Counted from the first letter of the stretch, positions 8,931 to 18,679 are shown. The stretch: DNA of 64,000 bases from Roseateles amylovorans (GCF_025398155.2 NZ_CP104562.2:5394001-5458000); one strand, 5' to 3'. The notes: generated from the letters alone by a model not told the origin. A program made the numbers and translations.

Positions 8931-9902
8931 ATGAGCCGTCAAGACCAAGCCTCCCCCGATGCGTCGCCCGCCGTGGACGACCAGGAATCGCCGCCGCCGG
9001 CCTGCGTGATGAGCTTCAACGCGAGCGATCCCAGCGGCGCCGGCGGCAGCGCCGGCGACGTGGCGACCATCGCCGCGATGGGCGCCCACGCCCTGCCGGT
9101 GATCACCGCCATCCTCATGCGCGACACCGCCGAGGTGTTCGACCACCACACCCTGGACGGCGACTGCATCGTCGAGCAGGCCCGCTCCATCCTCGAGGAT
9201 GTCCCGGTCGCCGCCTGGAAGGTCGGCTTCCTGGGCAGCGCAGAGGGCATCGCCTCGGTGGCGGAGGTGCTGTCGGATTATCCCGACGTGCCGCTGGTCG
9301 CCTACCTGCCCAGCATTTCCTGGCTGGACGAGGAGCAGCAGCAAAGTTACCTGGACGCCTTCCGGGAGCTGGTGCTGCCGCAGACGCTGGTGCTGGTGGG
9401 CAACCACAAGACGCTGTGCGACTGCCTGCTGCCCGACTGGGACGCCGACCGCCCCGCCTCCCCGCGTGAACTCGCGGTGGCCGCCCACCAGCACGGCGCC
9501 GCGCATGTGCTGGTGACCGGCATCGGCCTGCCCAACCAGTATCTGGACAATGTGCTGGCCGGCCCTCAGGGCGCCATCACCGGCGAGAAGTTCGAGCGCT
9601 TCGAAGCGACCTTCGTCGGCGCCGGCGACACCCTGTCCGCGGCCCTGGCGGCCTTGCTGTCGGTCGGGTCCGAACCGCACGATGCGGTGGGCGAGGCGCT
9701 GGCCTTCCTGGATCAGTCGCTGGAGGCGGGCTTCCGCCCCGGCATGGGCAATGTGGTCCCCGACCGCTTCTTCTGGGCGCTGCCGCCCGGCGAGGAAGGC
9801 GAGGAGGAAGGTGCCGAAGGCGCCGAGCCCAAGCCGGTCGGACCGACCGAGGAGCTGTCGATGGATGAACCGCCCAGCCGCGGCCCGCGCCGCATCCACT
9901 GA
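8931..9902 (+). CDS. ThiD-like hydroxymethylpyrimidine/phosphomethylpyrimidine kinase family protein
   Basis: This 323-residue ribokinase-fold small-molecule kinase is most like the ThiD group of thiamin biosynthesis. The N-terminal ASDPSGAGGSAGD corresponds to the substrate loop, and GFLGS and the anion-hole region FVGAGDTLSAALAALL follow. The usual ThiD Cys in the GTGCTLS motif is replaced by Asp233 (GAGDT), which is the catalytic pattern of other ribokinase-family members. The C-terminus is a Glu-rich tail. ATG 8931 was chosen because upstream residues are atypical. It precedes hemL on the same strand. Substrate is uncertain, so I give no symbol. Confidence 0.75.
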   Translation: MSRQDQASPDASPAVDDQESPPPACVMSFNASDPSGAGGSAGDVATIAAMGAHALPVITAILMRDTAEVFDHHTLDGDCIVEQARSILEDVPVAAWKVGFLGSAEGIASVAEVLSDYPDVPLVAYLPSISWLDEEQQQSYLDAFRELVLPQTLVLVGNHKTLCDCLLPDWDADRPASPRELAVAAHQHGAAHVLVTGIGLPNQYLDNVLAGPQGAITGEKFERFEATFVGAGDTLSAALAALLSVGSEPHDAVGEALAFLDQSLEAGFRPGMGNVVPDRFFWALPPGEEGEEEGAEGAEPKPVGPTEELSMDEPPSRGPRRIH

Positions 9903-10058
9903 AGCCCGAACGACCTGTCATTGATCCTCGGGGCCGTCCGCCTGCGGTGGCCGGACCGGGGAGCAGCCTTCCGGCGCCCGGGTGCTGCCGCGCCTCGTCC
10001 GGCGCGAGCCCCGCCGCCCCGTCCGTTTCCACCGAGCCGTCCCCGGCCCCCTGAAGCC

Positions 10059-11345
10059 ATGAGCCAGAACGACACCCTGTTCACCCGCGCACAGCGCGTC
10101 ATCCCCGGCGGCGTGAATTCGCCGGTGCGGGCCTTCCGTGCCGTGGGCGGCACGCCGCGCTTCATCGCCCGCGGCGAAGGCGCCTACATCGTGGACGCCG
10201 ACGGCAAGCGCTACATCGACTACATCGGCTCCTGGGGCCCGATGATCCTGGGCCATGGCCATCCGGCCGTGATCGACGCGGTGCAGCGTGCCGTGGTCGA
10301 GGGCCTGTCGTTCGGTGCGCCGACCGAGCGTGAGATCGAGCTGGCCGAGGAGATCCTGCGCCTGGTGCCCAGCTGCGAGCAGATTCGCCTGGTCAGCTCC
10401 GGCACCGAAGCCACGATGAGCGCCATCCGGCTCGCCCGCGGCGCGACCGGCCGCAACAAGTTCATCAAGTTCGAAGGCTGCTACCACGGCCACACCGACG
10501 CCCTGCTGGTGAAGGCCGGCTCCGGCCTGGCGACCTTCGGTCATCCCACCAGCGCCGGCGTGCCGGAGGCCACCGCGCAGCACACGCTGGTCCTGGAATA
10601 CAACAACGTCGAGCAGCTCGAAGAGGCGTTCGCCCTGCATGGGGCCGAACTGGCCTGCGTGATCGTCGAGCCGATCGCCGGCAACATGAACTTCGTGCGC
10701 GCCAGCGTGCCCTTCATGACCCGCCTGCGGGAGCTGTGCAGCGCCCACGGCGCGCTGCTGGTGCTGGATGAGGTGATGACCGGCTTCCGCGTCGGCCTGC
10801 GCAGCGCCCAGGGCCACTATGCGGACCTGATCCCGGGCTTCAAGCCGGACATCAGCGTCTTCGGCAAGGTGATCGGCGGCGGCATGCCGCTGGCCGCCTT
10901 CGGCGCCAGCCGCGACATCATGAAGCACCTCGCCCCGCTGGGCGGGGTCTACCAGGCTGGCACCCTGTCGGGCAATCCGGTGGCCACCGCCTGCGGCCTG
11001 GCCACGCTGCGCGAGATCGCCAAGCCCGGCTTCTTCGAAGCCCTGAGCGCCAGGACCCGTCGGCTGGTCGACGGCCTGACCCAAGTGGCCGCCGACAACG
11101 GCGTGCCCTTCAGCGCCGACAGCGAAGGCGGCATGTTCGGCTTCTTCCTGCTGCCCTCGCTGCCCGCCACCTACACCGAGGTGATGCGCACCGACAAGGA
11201 ACGCTTCAACCGCTTCTTCCACGCCATGCTGGACGATGGCGTCTATCTGGCACCGGCGCTGTACGAAGCCGGCTTCGTGTCCGCCGCCCACAGCGACGCC
11301 GACATCGACGCCACGCTGGACGCGGCCCGCCGCGCCCTGCGCTGA
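10059..11345 (+). CDS. hemL: Glutamate-1-semialdehyde 2,1-aminomutase
   Basis: HemL converts glutamate-1-semialdehyde to 5-aminolevulinate, the second step of the C5 route to haem. It is a cytosolic PLP enzyme. The 428 residues match the family length. Visible marks are the N-terminal VIPGGVNSPVRAF, the cofactor-contacting SSGTEATMSAIRLARG, LDEVMTGFRV and the PLP lysine K270 in VFGKVIGGGMPLAAFG. ATG 10059 begins MSQNDTLF; longer in-frame starts lie in Pro/Arg-rich non-homologous sequence. It is followed 17 bp later by a HAD phosphatase gene on the same strand. Confidence 0.97.
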   Translation: MSQNDTLFTRAQRVIPGGVNSPVRAFRAVGGTPRFIARGEGAYIVDADGKRYIDYIGSWGPMILGHGHPAVIDAVQRAVVEGLSFGAPTEREIELAEEILRLVPSCEQIRLVSSGTEATMSAIRLARGATGRNKFIKFEGCYHGHTDALLVKAGSGLATFGHPTSAGVPEATAQHTLVLEYNNVEQLEEAFALHGAELACVIVEPIAGNMNFVRASVPFMTRLRELCSAHGALLVLDEVMTGFRVGLRSAQGHYADLIPGFKPDISVFGKVIGGGMPLAAFGASRDIMKHLAPLGGVYQAGTLSGNPVATACGLATLREIAKPGFFEALSARTRRLVDGLTQVAADNGVPFSADSEGGMFGFFLLPSLPATYTEVMRTDKERFNRFFHAMLDDGVYLAPALYEAGFVSAAHSDADIDATLDAARRALR

Positions 11346-11362
11346 GCCCGTCCGGCAGCACG

Positions 11363-12100
11363 ATGACCGACCGTTTCGGCGGCACCGGCGCAGGGGTGGG
11401 CATGGGCATGGATGCAAGCGGAACGGCTGCGGCCGCGAGCCGTCGTTATCGCGCTGCGGTGTTCGACATGGACGGCCTGCTGCTGGACTCCGAGCGACCC
11501 ATCCGGGACGCCTGGCTGGCCCATGCGGCCGAGCTGGGCCTGTCGTTCACGCCGGAGCAATACCTACTCACCGTGGGCCGCAACCGGCAGGATTGCCTGG
11601 CGCTGATGACGCCCCACTTCGGCAGCCTGAGCGCCGCAGAGGCCGCCTATGAAGCGGTCGACCGCCGTCTGGCCGACTCGATCGGAGAGCGCGGATTCGC
11701 ACCGATGCCGGGCGTGCCGGAGCTGCTGTCGGCCCTGAAGGCCCGCGGCGTGCCGCTGGCGCTGGCTTCGTCCACCCGCCATGAGAAGGTCGTCCATCGT
11801 CTGAAGACGGCCGGCCTGCTCGAGTTCTTCGATGCCGTGCACGGCGGCGACCAGGTGGCGCGCGGCAAGCCGTTTCCCGACCTGTTCGAGCTTGCCGCCC
11901 GTTCGTTGAAACAGGCGCCCGTCGACTGCCTGGCCTTCGAAGATTCGAGCTATGGTGCTCAGGCGGCGCTGTCCGCCGGCATGGGCGTGGTGCTCGTGCC
12001 CGACCTCAAAGCGCCCGATCCGGAGGTCGCGCCTCACTGTCTCGTGCTCACAACTTTGAGACAGGCATTACCCTTGCTTACCAATTGGTACAGCCATTGA
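11363..12100 (+). CDS. HAD-superfamily phosphatase, beta-phosphoglucomutase/Gph-like
   Basis: This is a 245-residue haloacid dehalogenase-type hydrolase. The catalytic motif I is FDMDGLLLDSE with the two Asp residues, motif II is LASST, and motif IV is FEDSSYG with preceding GKPFPDLF. The cap domain sits between motifs I and II, as in phosphoglycolate phosphatase or beta-phosphoglucomutase relatives. The first 28 residues are Gly/Ala-rich and not family-like, so a start at ATG 11402 is possible. Substrate cannot be assigned. Confidence 0.88.
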   Translation: MTDRFGGTGAGVGMGMDASGTAAAASRRYRAAVFDMDGLLLDSERPIRDAWLAHAAELGLSFTPEQYLLTVGRNRQDCLALMTPHFGSLSAAEAAYEAVDRRLADSIGERGFAPMPGVPELLSALKARGVPLALASSTRHEKVVHRLKTAGLLEFFDAVHGGDQVARGKPFPDLFELAARSLKQAPVDCLAFEDSSYGAQAALSAGMGVVLVPDLKAPDPEVAPHCLVLTTLRQALPLLTNWYSH

Positions 12101-12149
12101 TGCAATTAGCGCGGAATTCCTGAAGGCCGCGCTGCGGAAGAGACTCGCC

Positions 12150-13514
12150 ATGCATATCCATATCCTCGGCATCTGCGGCACCTTCATGGGTGGCCTCGCC
12201 GCATTGGCGCGCGAAGCCGGCCATCGGGTGACCGGCTGCGATGCGAATGTCTATCCGCCGATGTCCACCCAGCTCGAAGCCCTGGGCATCGAGCTGATCG
12301 AGGGTTTCGGCGAGGACCAGCTGGCGCTCCAACCCGACCTGTTCGTCGTGGGCAATGTGGTGACACGGTCGTCGGAGGGCCGGTTTCCGTTGATGGAAGC
12401 CATTCTGGATGGCGGCCTGCCCTACACCAGCGGGCCGCAGTGGCTGGCCGAGCATGTGCTGCAGGGTCGGCATGTGCTGGCGGTGGCCGGCACCCACGGC
12501 AAGACCAGCACCACCTCGATGCTGGCCTGGATCCTGGAGTCCTGCGGCCTGGCCCCCGGCTTCCTGATCGGCGGCGTGCCGCAGAACTTCGGCGTGTCGG
12601 CCCGGCTGGGGGGCGGTCGGTACTTCGTGATCGAGGCGGACGAATACGACACCGCCTTCTTCGACAAGCGCAGCAAGTTCGTCCATTACCGGCCACGCAC
12701 CGCGATCCTCAACAACCTGGAACACGACCACGCCGACATCTTCCCGGACCTGGCCGCCATCGAGACCCAGTTTCATCACCTGGTGCGCACCGTGCCGGCG
12801 TCCGGTCGGCTGATCGTCAATGCGCGGGAGGACGCGCTGCAGCGGGTGCTGGCGCGCGGCTGCTGGAGCGAGGTGCAACGCTTCGGCGCCCGCAAGGAGG
12901 AGCCCGGCGCTCTGCGCGCACGCGGCGAGCCGCAGTCGTTCGACGTGCTGCGCGGCAGCCTGAAGGTCGGCCATGTGAATTGGGACCTGCTGGGTGAGCA
13001 CAACCAGCTCAATGCGCTGGCCGCCATCGCTGCGGCGGAGCATGTGGGCATCGAGTCCGAACCGGCGGCCCAGGCCCTGAACGGCTTCAAGAATGTGCGG
13101 CGCCGGCTGGAGCTGCGCGGCGAGGTGCGCGGCATCAAGGTCTATGACGACTTCGCCCACCATCCCACCGCCATCCACACCACCATCAACGGGCTGCGCC
13201 GCCGCATCGCGCCGGCGGAGCGGATCCTGGCGATCTTCGAGCCCCGTTCCAACACGATGAAGCTGGGCACCATGAAGGCGCAGCTTCCCTGGGCCCTGGA
13301 GGAAGCCGACCTGAGCTTCTGCAACCAGGGCGGCCTGAGCTGGGATGCCCGCGAGGCGCTGGCGCCGCTGGGCGAGCAGGCGCTCGTGGGCGCTGATGTG
13401 GACGAGCTGGTCGCGCTGGTGAAGAAGGCCGCGCGGCCCGGCGATCATCTGCTGTGCATGAGCAACGGCGGCTTCGGCGGCATCCACGAGAAGCTGCTCG
13501 ACGCGCTGAAATAG
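12150..13514 (+). CDS. mpl: UDP-N-acetylmuramate:L-Ala-gamma-D-Glu-meso-Dap ligase
   Basis: Mpl reattaches recycled murein tripeptide to UDP-MurNAc in the cytosol. At 454 residues it has the Mur-ligase layout: an N-terminal nucleotide-binding segment HIHILGICGTFMGGLA, the ATP loop AGTHGKTSTTSML, the central EADEYDTAFFDKRSKFVHY block and the late VYDDFAHHPTAI motif. The MGGLA and FDKRSK blocks separate Mpl from MurC. A GGAAGAG ribosome-binding sequence lies upstream of ATG 12150. Confidence 0.96.
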   Translation: MHIHILGICGTFMGGLAALAREAGHRVTGCDANVYPPMSTQLEALGIELIEGFGEDQLALQPDLFVVGNVVTRSSEGRFPLMEAILDGGLPYTSGPQWLAEHVLQGRHVLAVAGTHGKTSTTSMLAWILESCGLAPGFLIGGVPQNFGVSARLGGGRYFVIEADEYDTAFFDKRSKFVHYRPRTAILNNLEHDHADIFPDLAAIETQFHHLVRTVPASGRLIVNAREDALQRVLARGCWSEVQRFGARKEEPGALRARGEPQSFDVLRGSLKVGHVNWDLLGEHNQLNALAAIAAAEHVGIESEPAAQALNGFKNVRRRLELRGEVRGIKVYDDFAHHPTAIHTTINGLRRRIAPAERILAIFEPRSNTMKLGTMKAQLPWALEEADLSFCNQGGLSWDAREALAPLGEQALVGADVDELVALVKKAARPGDHLLCMSNGGFGGIHEKLLDALK

Positions 13515-13528
13515 CCATGACGCGGTGC

Positions 13529-13561
13529 GTCGGCGCGACGTCGGCGCGACGTCGGCCGCTC
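13529..13561. repeat. 11-bp tandem repeat, about 3 units
   Basis: Two perfect copies of GTCGGCGCGAC are followed by a decayed third (GTCGGCCGCTC). It sits just after mpl in a 387-bp gap (13515-13901) before the AI-2E-family gene. I see no gene or clear promoter in the rest of that gap. Confidence 0.7.
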
Positions 13562-13901
13562 GTGGCTGGCGAGGGCGTCGCTTGATTGAACACGCATCGA
13601 CGGCGTCGACAGCGGCCAATGGCGGTGAGACTGACCGCGTCGGCGAGGGTCTCGCCTCCGCTGTGACCGACACAGACCGCGCCGGCCCCACTCACACCGC
13701 CTGTCCGCTGACACGCGCAAGCGCCCTGCACCGACGCAGCACCGGGCCAATCTGCCGATACCATCCATCGCCCGCGCACGGCATTTCGGCCCGGGCTTTG
13801 CGTGGCCGGCGGCGGCCGAACGCGTTCTGCGATGTCCTTCGCGGGATCGCAGATCGGTGCCGCGGCGCACGCCACTCTCTTCTTTCTGGAGCACCGACAC
13901 G

Positions 13902-14981
13902 ATGAGCTCTCCCGGCAAGCTGGTCCCCGCCCTGCAGAACCGATCTTTCCTGTGCCTGCTGGCGCTGGTCACCCTGGCCTTCGCCTGGATCCTGTGGCCG
14001 ATGATGAGCGCGGTGCTGTGGGGCGTCGCGCTGGCGATCGTGTTCCAGCCCGTCTACCGCCGCTTGCTGAAGAAGCTCAAGCGCCCCAACCTGGCCGGCC
14101 TGTCGACCATCCTGCTGATCGTGTTGCTGGTGGTGCTGCCGATGACCTATGTCATGGGCGCGCTGGTGCGCGAGGCCACGGTGTTGTTCGAGCTGGCGAA
14201 GTCCGGGCGCTTCGACTTCACCACCTATGTGCAGCAGGTCTATGCCGCCACGCCGAGCTGGCTGATGGACCTGCTGGAGCGGGTGGGCCTGCACGACCTC
14301 AGCTCGCTGCAGGAGAAGCTGGCCGGCGCGCTGAACCAGGGCAGCCAGTTCGCAGCGACCAAGGTGGTGGGCTTCGGGCAGGACACGTTCGACTTCCTGG
14401 TCAGCTTCGTCGTGATGCTGTATTTGCTGTTCTTCCTGCTGCGCGACGGCGAAGCGCTGTCGCACCGCATCCGGGACGCCCTGCCGCTGCAGGAGGCCTA
14501 CAAGCGCCAGCTGGGCGAGAAGTTCCGCACCGTCATCCGTGCGACGGTGAAGGGCAACATCGTTGTGGCCGCACTGCAGGGCGCGCTGGGTGGCCTGGCC
14601 TTCTGGGTGCTGGGCATCCATGCGCCGGTGCTGTGGGCGGTGCTGATGGGCTTCCTGTCGCTGCTGCCGGCGGTGGGTGCGGCGCTGGTCTGGGGTCCGG
14701 TGGCCATTTATCTTCTGGCCACGGGCAACCTGGGCGCCGGCATCGGCCTGCTGGTCTACGGCACCCTGGTGATCGGCCTGGTGGACAACGTGCTGCGCCC
14801 GCTGCTGGTGGGCAAGGACACCAAGATGCCGGACTATGTGGTGCTGCTGTCCACCCTGGGCGGCATGGCGGTGTTCGGCATCAACGGCTTCGTCATCGGC
14901 CCGCTGATCGCGGCGATGTTCATCGCGGTGTGGGACATCGTCGCAGCGGAGCGGCGGTATCCGGATGATCGGACCGGTTGA
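13902..14981 (+). CDS. AI-2E family transporter (PerM/TqsA-like membrane protein)
   Basis: This is a 359-residue polytopic inner-membrane protein. Hydrophobic segments include the N-terminal pair (FLCLLALVTLAFAWILWPMM and TILLIVLLVVLPMTYVMGAL), a soluble middle part, and a C-terminal bundle with VLWAVLMGFLSLLPAVGAALVW and LVYGTLVIGLVDNVLRPLLVG; the P-x-x-G and DN-LRP features are typical of the family. A GGAG site precedes ATG 13902. The family name covers exporters with varied or unknown substrates, so quorum-signal transport is not implied. Confidence 0.9.
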   Translation: MSSPGKLVPALQNRSFLCLLALVTLAFAWILWPMMSAVLWGVALAIVFQPVYRRLLKKLKRPNLAGLSTILLIVLLVVLPMTYVMGALVREATVLFELAKSGRFDFTTYVQQVYAATPSWLMDLLERVGLHDLSSLQEKLAGALNQGSQFAATKVVGFGQDTFDFLVSFVVMLYLLFFLLRDGEALSHRIRDALPLQEAYKRQLGEKFRTVIRATVKGNIVVAALQGALGGLAFWVLGIHAPVLWAVLMGFLSLLPAVGAALVWGPVAIYLLATGNLGAGIGLLVYGTLVIGLVDNVLRPLLVGKDTKMPDYVVLLSTLGGMAVFGINGFVIGPLIAAMFIAVWDIVAAERRYPDDRTG

Positions 14982-14995
14982 TCCGACAGCCAAAG

Positions 14996-15022
14996 AAAAA
15001 GGCCGGCATCACTGCCGGCCTT
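14996..15022 (-). terminator. Intrinsic terminator of the metalloprotease gene
   Basis: AAGGCCGGCA pairs with TGCCGGCCTT around a TCAC loop. On the minus strand the hairpin is followed by TTTCTTT, so it best serves the minus-strand gene ending at 15045. It lies between two convergent genes and could act weakly in the other direction. Confidence 0.85.
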
Positions 15023-15044
15023 CACCTCAGGACCGCAGGTCCGA

Positions 15045-17783
15045 TCAGGTGCGCGACATCGTCGCCTTGAGCACGCTGCTGAGCATGTCCAGGCTTTCGG
15101 CAATGTGCGCACGGGTCTCGACCGACTGACCGCCCTTGGCCTGCGCGCTGCGCAGCTCGGACTGCAGCTGGGTCGCATGCAGACGCAGCATTGCGTAGGC
15201 ATCGGCGAACTGGCCGGTGGCCGCGCTGCCGCGGGTCAGGTTGGCCTGCAGACGGCGCAGGTACTCGCGCTGCAGATTGCGACGCAGGCGATCGATCTCG
15301 GCACCGGTCTTGAGTTCGCTGAAGATCGAGGACTGCAGCGTGCCGTAGACCTCGTTGAGCGAGATCACGCCCTTGCGCTGCGACTCCGGCACATAGTTGG
15401 GCAGCTCCATCAGGCGGATCGCCGTGTTGGCGCTCAGCAAGCGGTCCAGCGCCACCAGTTGCACCCGCGACACCGCCGTCGGAATGCTCACCCACTCGCT
15501 GCGGGCGAACTCCACGTAATCGGTGGTCAGCGAGCTCAGGAACTCCGGCTTGAAGCGGAAGCTGTCCGCACTGAACAAGCCGGTCGACAGGAAGCGCAAG
15601 GCATCGCGCTGCTTGGCGGGCTCCACCGGCCGCAGGGCCGGATGGGCCGCACCCGGCACATCACGCACGCTGTACATGCCGCCCACATACTTGCCGACCA
15701 GCTCGGACGAGCGCGCCAACTGCGAGAAGCCGTTCAGCAGCGACCGACGCTGACGCAGCGGATCCTCGCCCGCCTCCGGCTTGCGGGCCTGCACCCGGGC
15801 CCAGAGTTCCTGCGACAGCTTCAGACGCTTCTTGTAGTAGGCCAGCGGGTCGTCGCCCAGGTCGAAGCGGTTGGCGGTCGGGTCCATGCCATCGAACGGA
15901 CCGAAGCCGCCCGCGTCGGCATCATCCGCATAGGCCAGGCCGGGCTCGGTGTTGCGCGACGCAATGCGCGACAGCTCCGCCGCCTCCTGCTCCTTGGGCA
16001 GGGTCTTGTAGGCGTACTCGATCGCCCAGTAGTCGTAGGCGCCCAGCGTGGTGTTGTTGTAGGTGGTCTGCGCTTCGCCTTCCAACGGGATGTTGTAGGC
16101 GTTGTAGTCCATCACCGAGGCGGAGATGCCCTTCGCATCGGTGAAGGCCTTGTCCTTGAGCTGGGTCTGGGTCACCGCCAGCGAGGCCTTGAAGTTGTGC
16201 TTCAGACCCAGCGTGTGACCGACCTCATGCATGATCACGTCCTTGATGCGCGCCTGGATGAAGGCGTCGGCCTCGGGGCTGTCCGGCGCGATGTCGCCGC
16301 GGGCCTCGAGGATGTCCAGCGCGAAGTCCATCTCGTCGGACGCATCATGGGCATAGGTGCAGTAGGCCGCGTTGCGGCCCTCGCGCCAACCCTGGTTCAT
16401 CTGGGCCAGCGCCGAGGCCTCTTCGCCCAGCGAGCCGATGCGCGGCACGTCTTCGCTGATGAAGGCGCGGCCGCCGCGGGAGAACACGTCGCTCATGCCG
16501 ATGTCGGCATCCAGGATCTCACCGCTGCGCGGGTCCACATGGCTCGGTCCGATCGCGAAGCCGACGTCGGAGCCGACGAACCAGCGGATCGACGCATGCG
16601 AAGCGTCCATGTTGTCCCAGTCCGCGTCGTCGGGCTGCTGCTTGGCCACGACCGCGTTCTTGAAGCCGATCTTCTCGAAGGCCTTGTTCCATTCCAGGAT
16701 GCCGGCTTCCACTGCGGGGCGATATTTCGCCGGGATGTTCTTGTCCATCCAGTAGACGATCGGCTGCACCGGCTCGGACAGCTCGGCGGCGGGATCCTTC
16801 TTCTCCAGACGCCAGCGATTGACGAAGTGCACCCGCGGATTGGCCTTCACGTCATCGCTCAGGTCGGTGAACGACTCGGTGAAATGACCCAGGCGGCCAT
16901 CGGCGCGACGGGTGTCCATCGCGTTGGCCGGCAGTGCACGGAAGTTGAAGACGAAGCCCATGAACATCGAGCGCGGATCCGGCGTCGCTTGCGGCGGCGT
17001 GGGGACCGGCACCGGCGGGGCCACCAGCGGCGGCGCCGGGATGCGCGGCGTGAAGTAGTGCAGGCGCGCGTTCAGGGTGCTGAGGGTCCCATCGGCACGG
17101 GTGGCCTCGAAGTAGGAATTGCCGCGGTCCACCGAGTAAGGCAGGCGGAAGGCCGCTTCCAGACGGGTGGACATGCCGGGGATGTCGCTCAGCAGCATTC
17201 CGGCGTCCACCAGGAAGGACTTGCGCTCCGGATGATCGGCGCTGGCCACCGGGCCGGCCGCCAGCAGGCTGGGCGAGAACGCCTCTTCGGCAGCGCGCTT
17301 GCCGCCGCCTTCGGCACGGAATCGGGTGTTGAGCGCGACCAGCTGGAGGGTGTTGCCCACGCGGCGCCATTCGGCCATCACGTCCGGGCCCATCTGGCTG
17401 GCGTAGAAGCCGCGCTCGCCGATGGAGCTGGAGATGTTGATGGTGAACAGGAAGGGCTTGTTCAACATCGCGCGCGGGATTTCCAGCCAGACCTTCTCGT
17501 CCTTGCGCAGGATGGGGAACAGGCCGTCCTGGCGCTTGGTGTCGCGCGCGACGTCAGCGAAGGGCTTGGGGGCGGTCGGATCGGCGGGCGGACGCGCGGC
17601 GGTCATCGGCGATGCGGCACCCGGCGCGCCCGGTGCGCCGGACGCGGCGCTGGCCGGCGCGGCGGCGGCGGCCGGCGAAGCTCCCGCGGGCGCGGTGCCG
17701 GCGGTGGGCGGCGCGGCGCAGGCGCACAGCAACAGGGAAGCGACGGCAATCGCCGACAGCTTGATCGACTCCGTGGTGGTCAT
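15045..17783 (-). CDS. Zinc-dependent metalloprotease lipoprotein (DUF5117/DUF4953 type)
   Basis: This is a 912-residue predicted secreted, lipid-anchored protease. A short N-region and hydrophobic stretch end in a likely lipobox LCAC with Cys22, followed by an Ala/Pro-rich linker to about residue 65. The zinc site is the extended metzincin-like motif HEVGHTLGLKH with His519, Glu520, His523 and His529. The surrounding blocks (MDKNIPAKYRPAVEAGILEWN; SVMDYNAYN, the likely Met-turn) fit the DUF4953 catalytic domain, with DUF5117-like sequence upstream. Substrate and physiological role are not known to me. It is monocistronic and ends at its own terminator. Confidence 0.87.
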   Translation of the reverse strand: MTTTESIKLSAIAVASLLLCACAAPPTAGTAPAGASPAAAAAPASAASGAPGAPGAASPMTAARPPADPTAPKPFADVARDTKRQDGLFPILRKDEKVWLEIPRAMLNKPFLFTINISSSIGERGFYASQMGPDVMAEWRRVGNTLQLVALNTRFRAEGGGKRAAEEAFSPSLLAAGPVASADHPERKSFLVDAGMLLSDIPGMSTRLEAAFRLPYSVDRGNSYFEATRADGTLSTLNARLHYFTPRIPAPPLVAPPVPVPTPPQATPDPRSMFMGFVFNFRALPANAMDTRRADGRLGHFTESFTDLSDDVKANPRVHFVNRWRLEKKDPAAELSEPVQPIVYWMDKNIPAKYRPAVEAGILEWNKAFEKIGFKNAVVAKQQPDDADWDNMDASHASIRWFVGSDVGFAIGPSHVDPRSGEILDADIGMSDVFSRGGRAFISEDVPRIGSLGEEASALAQMNQGWREGRNAAYCTYAHDASDEMDFALDILEARGDIAPDSPEADAFIQARIKDVIMHEVGHTLGLKHNFKASLAVTQTQLKDKAFTDAKGISASVMDYNAYNIPLEGEAQTTYNNTTLGAYDYWAIEYAYKTLPKEQEAAELSRIASRNTEPGLAYADDADAGGFGPFDGMDPTANRFDLGDDPLAYYKKRLKLSQELWARVQARKPEAGEDPLRQRRSLLNGFSQLARSSELVGKYVGGMYSVRDVPGAAHPALRPVEPAKQRDALRFLSTGLFSADSFRFKPEFLSSLTTDYVEFARSEWVSIPTAVSRVQLVALDRLLSANTAIRLMELPNYVPESQRKGVISLNEVYGTLQSSIFSELKTGAEIDRLRRNLQREYLRRLQANLTRGSAATGQFADAYAMLRLHATQLQSELRSAQAKGGQSVETRAHIAESLDMLSSVLKATMSRT

Positions 17784-18016
17784 AAGCGGCTGAGTCAGAC
17801 AGGGTCGGCGGGATCAACCGTCCGCACCCGTGGGTGGAAAAACAAAGACTGTGCGGGGGACGTCGGTGCCCCGTCAATGCGCACTAACGAGCGAGTGGAA
17901 TCTTCGATTTCCGTGCATCGCCCAGATGCCCTCGCAGAGAGGCCCCGCAGAACGATAGCCGGCCCAAGCCCCCATGCCGAAAGTGACCCTCCCGACGGCA
18001 ACCTACACTGCCGCGC

Positions 18017-18679
18017 ATGACTTCGCCCGCCTCTCCGATGCCGGCTGCGGCCAGCGCGCCAACGACCGTCTCCACGCCCGCATCCCCCGATGCGCCGGCG
18101 CGCCGCACCCATCTGTTGTACCTGCATGGATTCCGCTCCTCGCCTCGCTCGGCCAAGGCCCGGCGGATGGCGCGCTGGGTGCAGGACCATCGGCCGGACC
18201 TGCATTTCGCCAGCCCGCAATTGCCGCCCTCCCCGCGCGACGCCTTGACGCTGGTGCGGGCGCTGATCCAGGACTGGCCGGTCGACACCATGGCGGTGAT
18301 GGGCAGCTCGCTGGGCGGCTTCTATGCGACCCAGGTCGCGCAGCTCACTGGCGCGCGGACGGTGCTGCTGAACCCGGCGGTGGATCCTGCGCGGGACCTG
18401 TCGAACTACATCGGCGAGCAGACCTGCTGGCAGGACCCGTCCGAGCACTTCTACTTTCGACCCGAGTTCGTCGGCGAGCTGCGCGAGCTGGCAGTGGGCG
18501 AGATCGCACACCCGGACCGGCTGATGGCGGTGGTCGCCAAAGGCGATGAGGTGCTGGACTGGCGGGAGATGGCCGCCCGCTACGCCGATTGCCGGATCAA
18601 GCTGCTGGAAGGCAGCGATCACGGCCTGGCGGATTTTGAGGACTACCTGGACGAGCTGACGGCGTTTCTGGGGCTCTAA
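18017..18679 (+). CDS. YqiA/YcfP-like alpha/beta-hydrolase (esterase)
   Basis: This is a 220-residue small serine hydrolase. YLHGFRSSPRSAKA at residues 35-48 and the nucleophile elbow GSSLGG with Ser98 match the YqiA esterase group; EGSDHGLADF near the C-terminus carries the catalytic His. The first 30 residues are Pro/Ala-rich and disordered in appearance, so a later start is possible. It converges on the CBS-domain gene with a 43-bp gap and no clear terminator. Confidence 0.87.
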   Translation: MTSPASPMPAAASAPTTVSTPASPDAPARRTHLLYLHGFRSSPRSAKARRMARWVQDHRPDLHFASPQLPPSPRDALTLVRALIQDWPVDTMAVMGSSLGGFYATQVAQLTGARTVLLNPAVDPARDLSNYIGEQTCWQDPSEHFYFRPEFVGELRELAVGEIAHPDRLMAVVAKGDEVLDWREMAARYADCRIKLLEGSDHGLADFEDYLDELTAFLGL

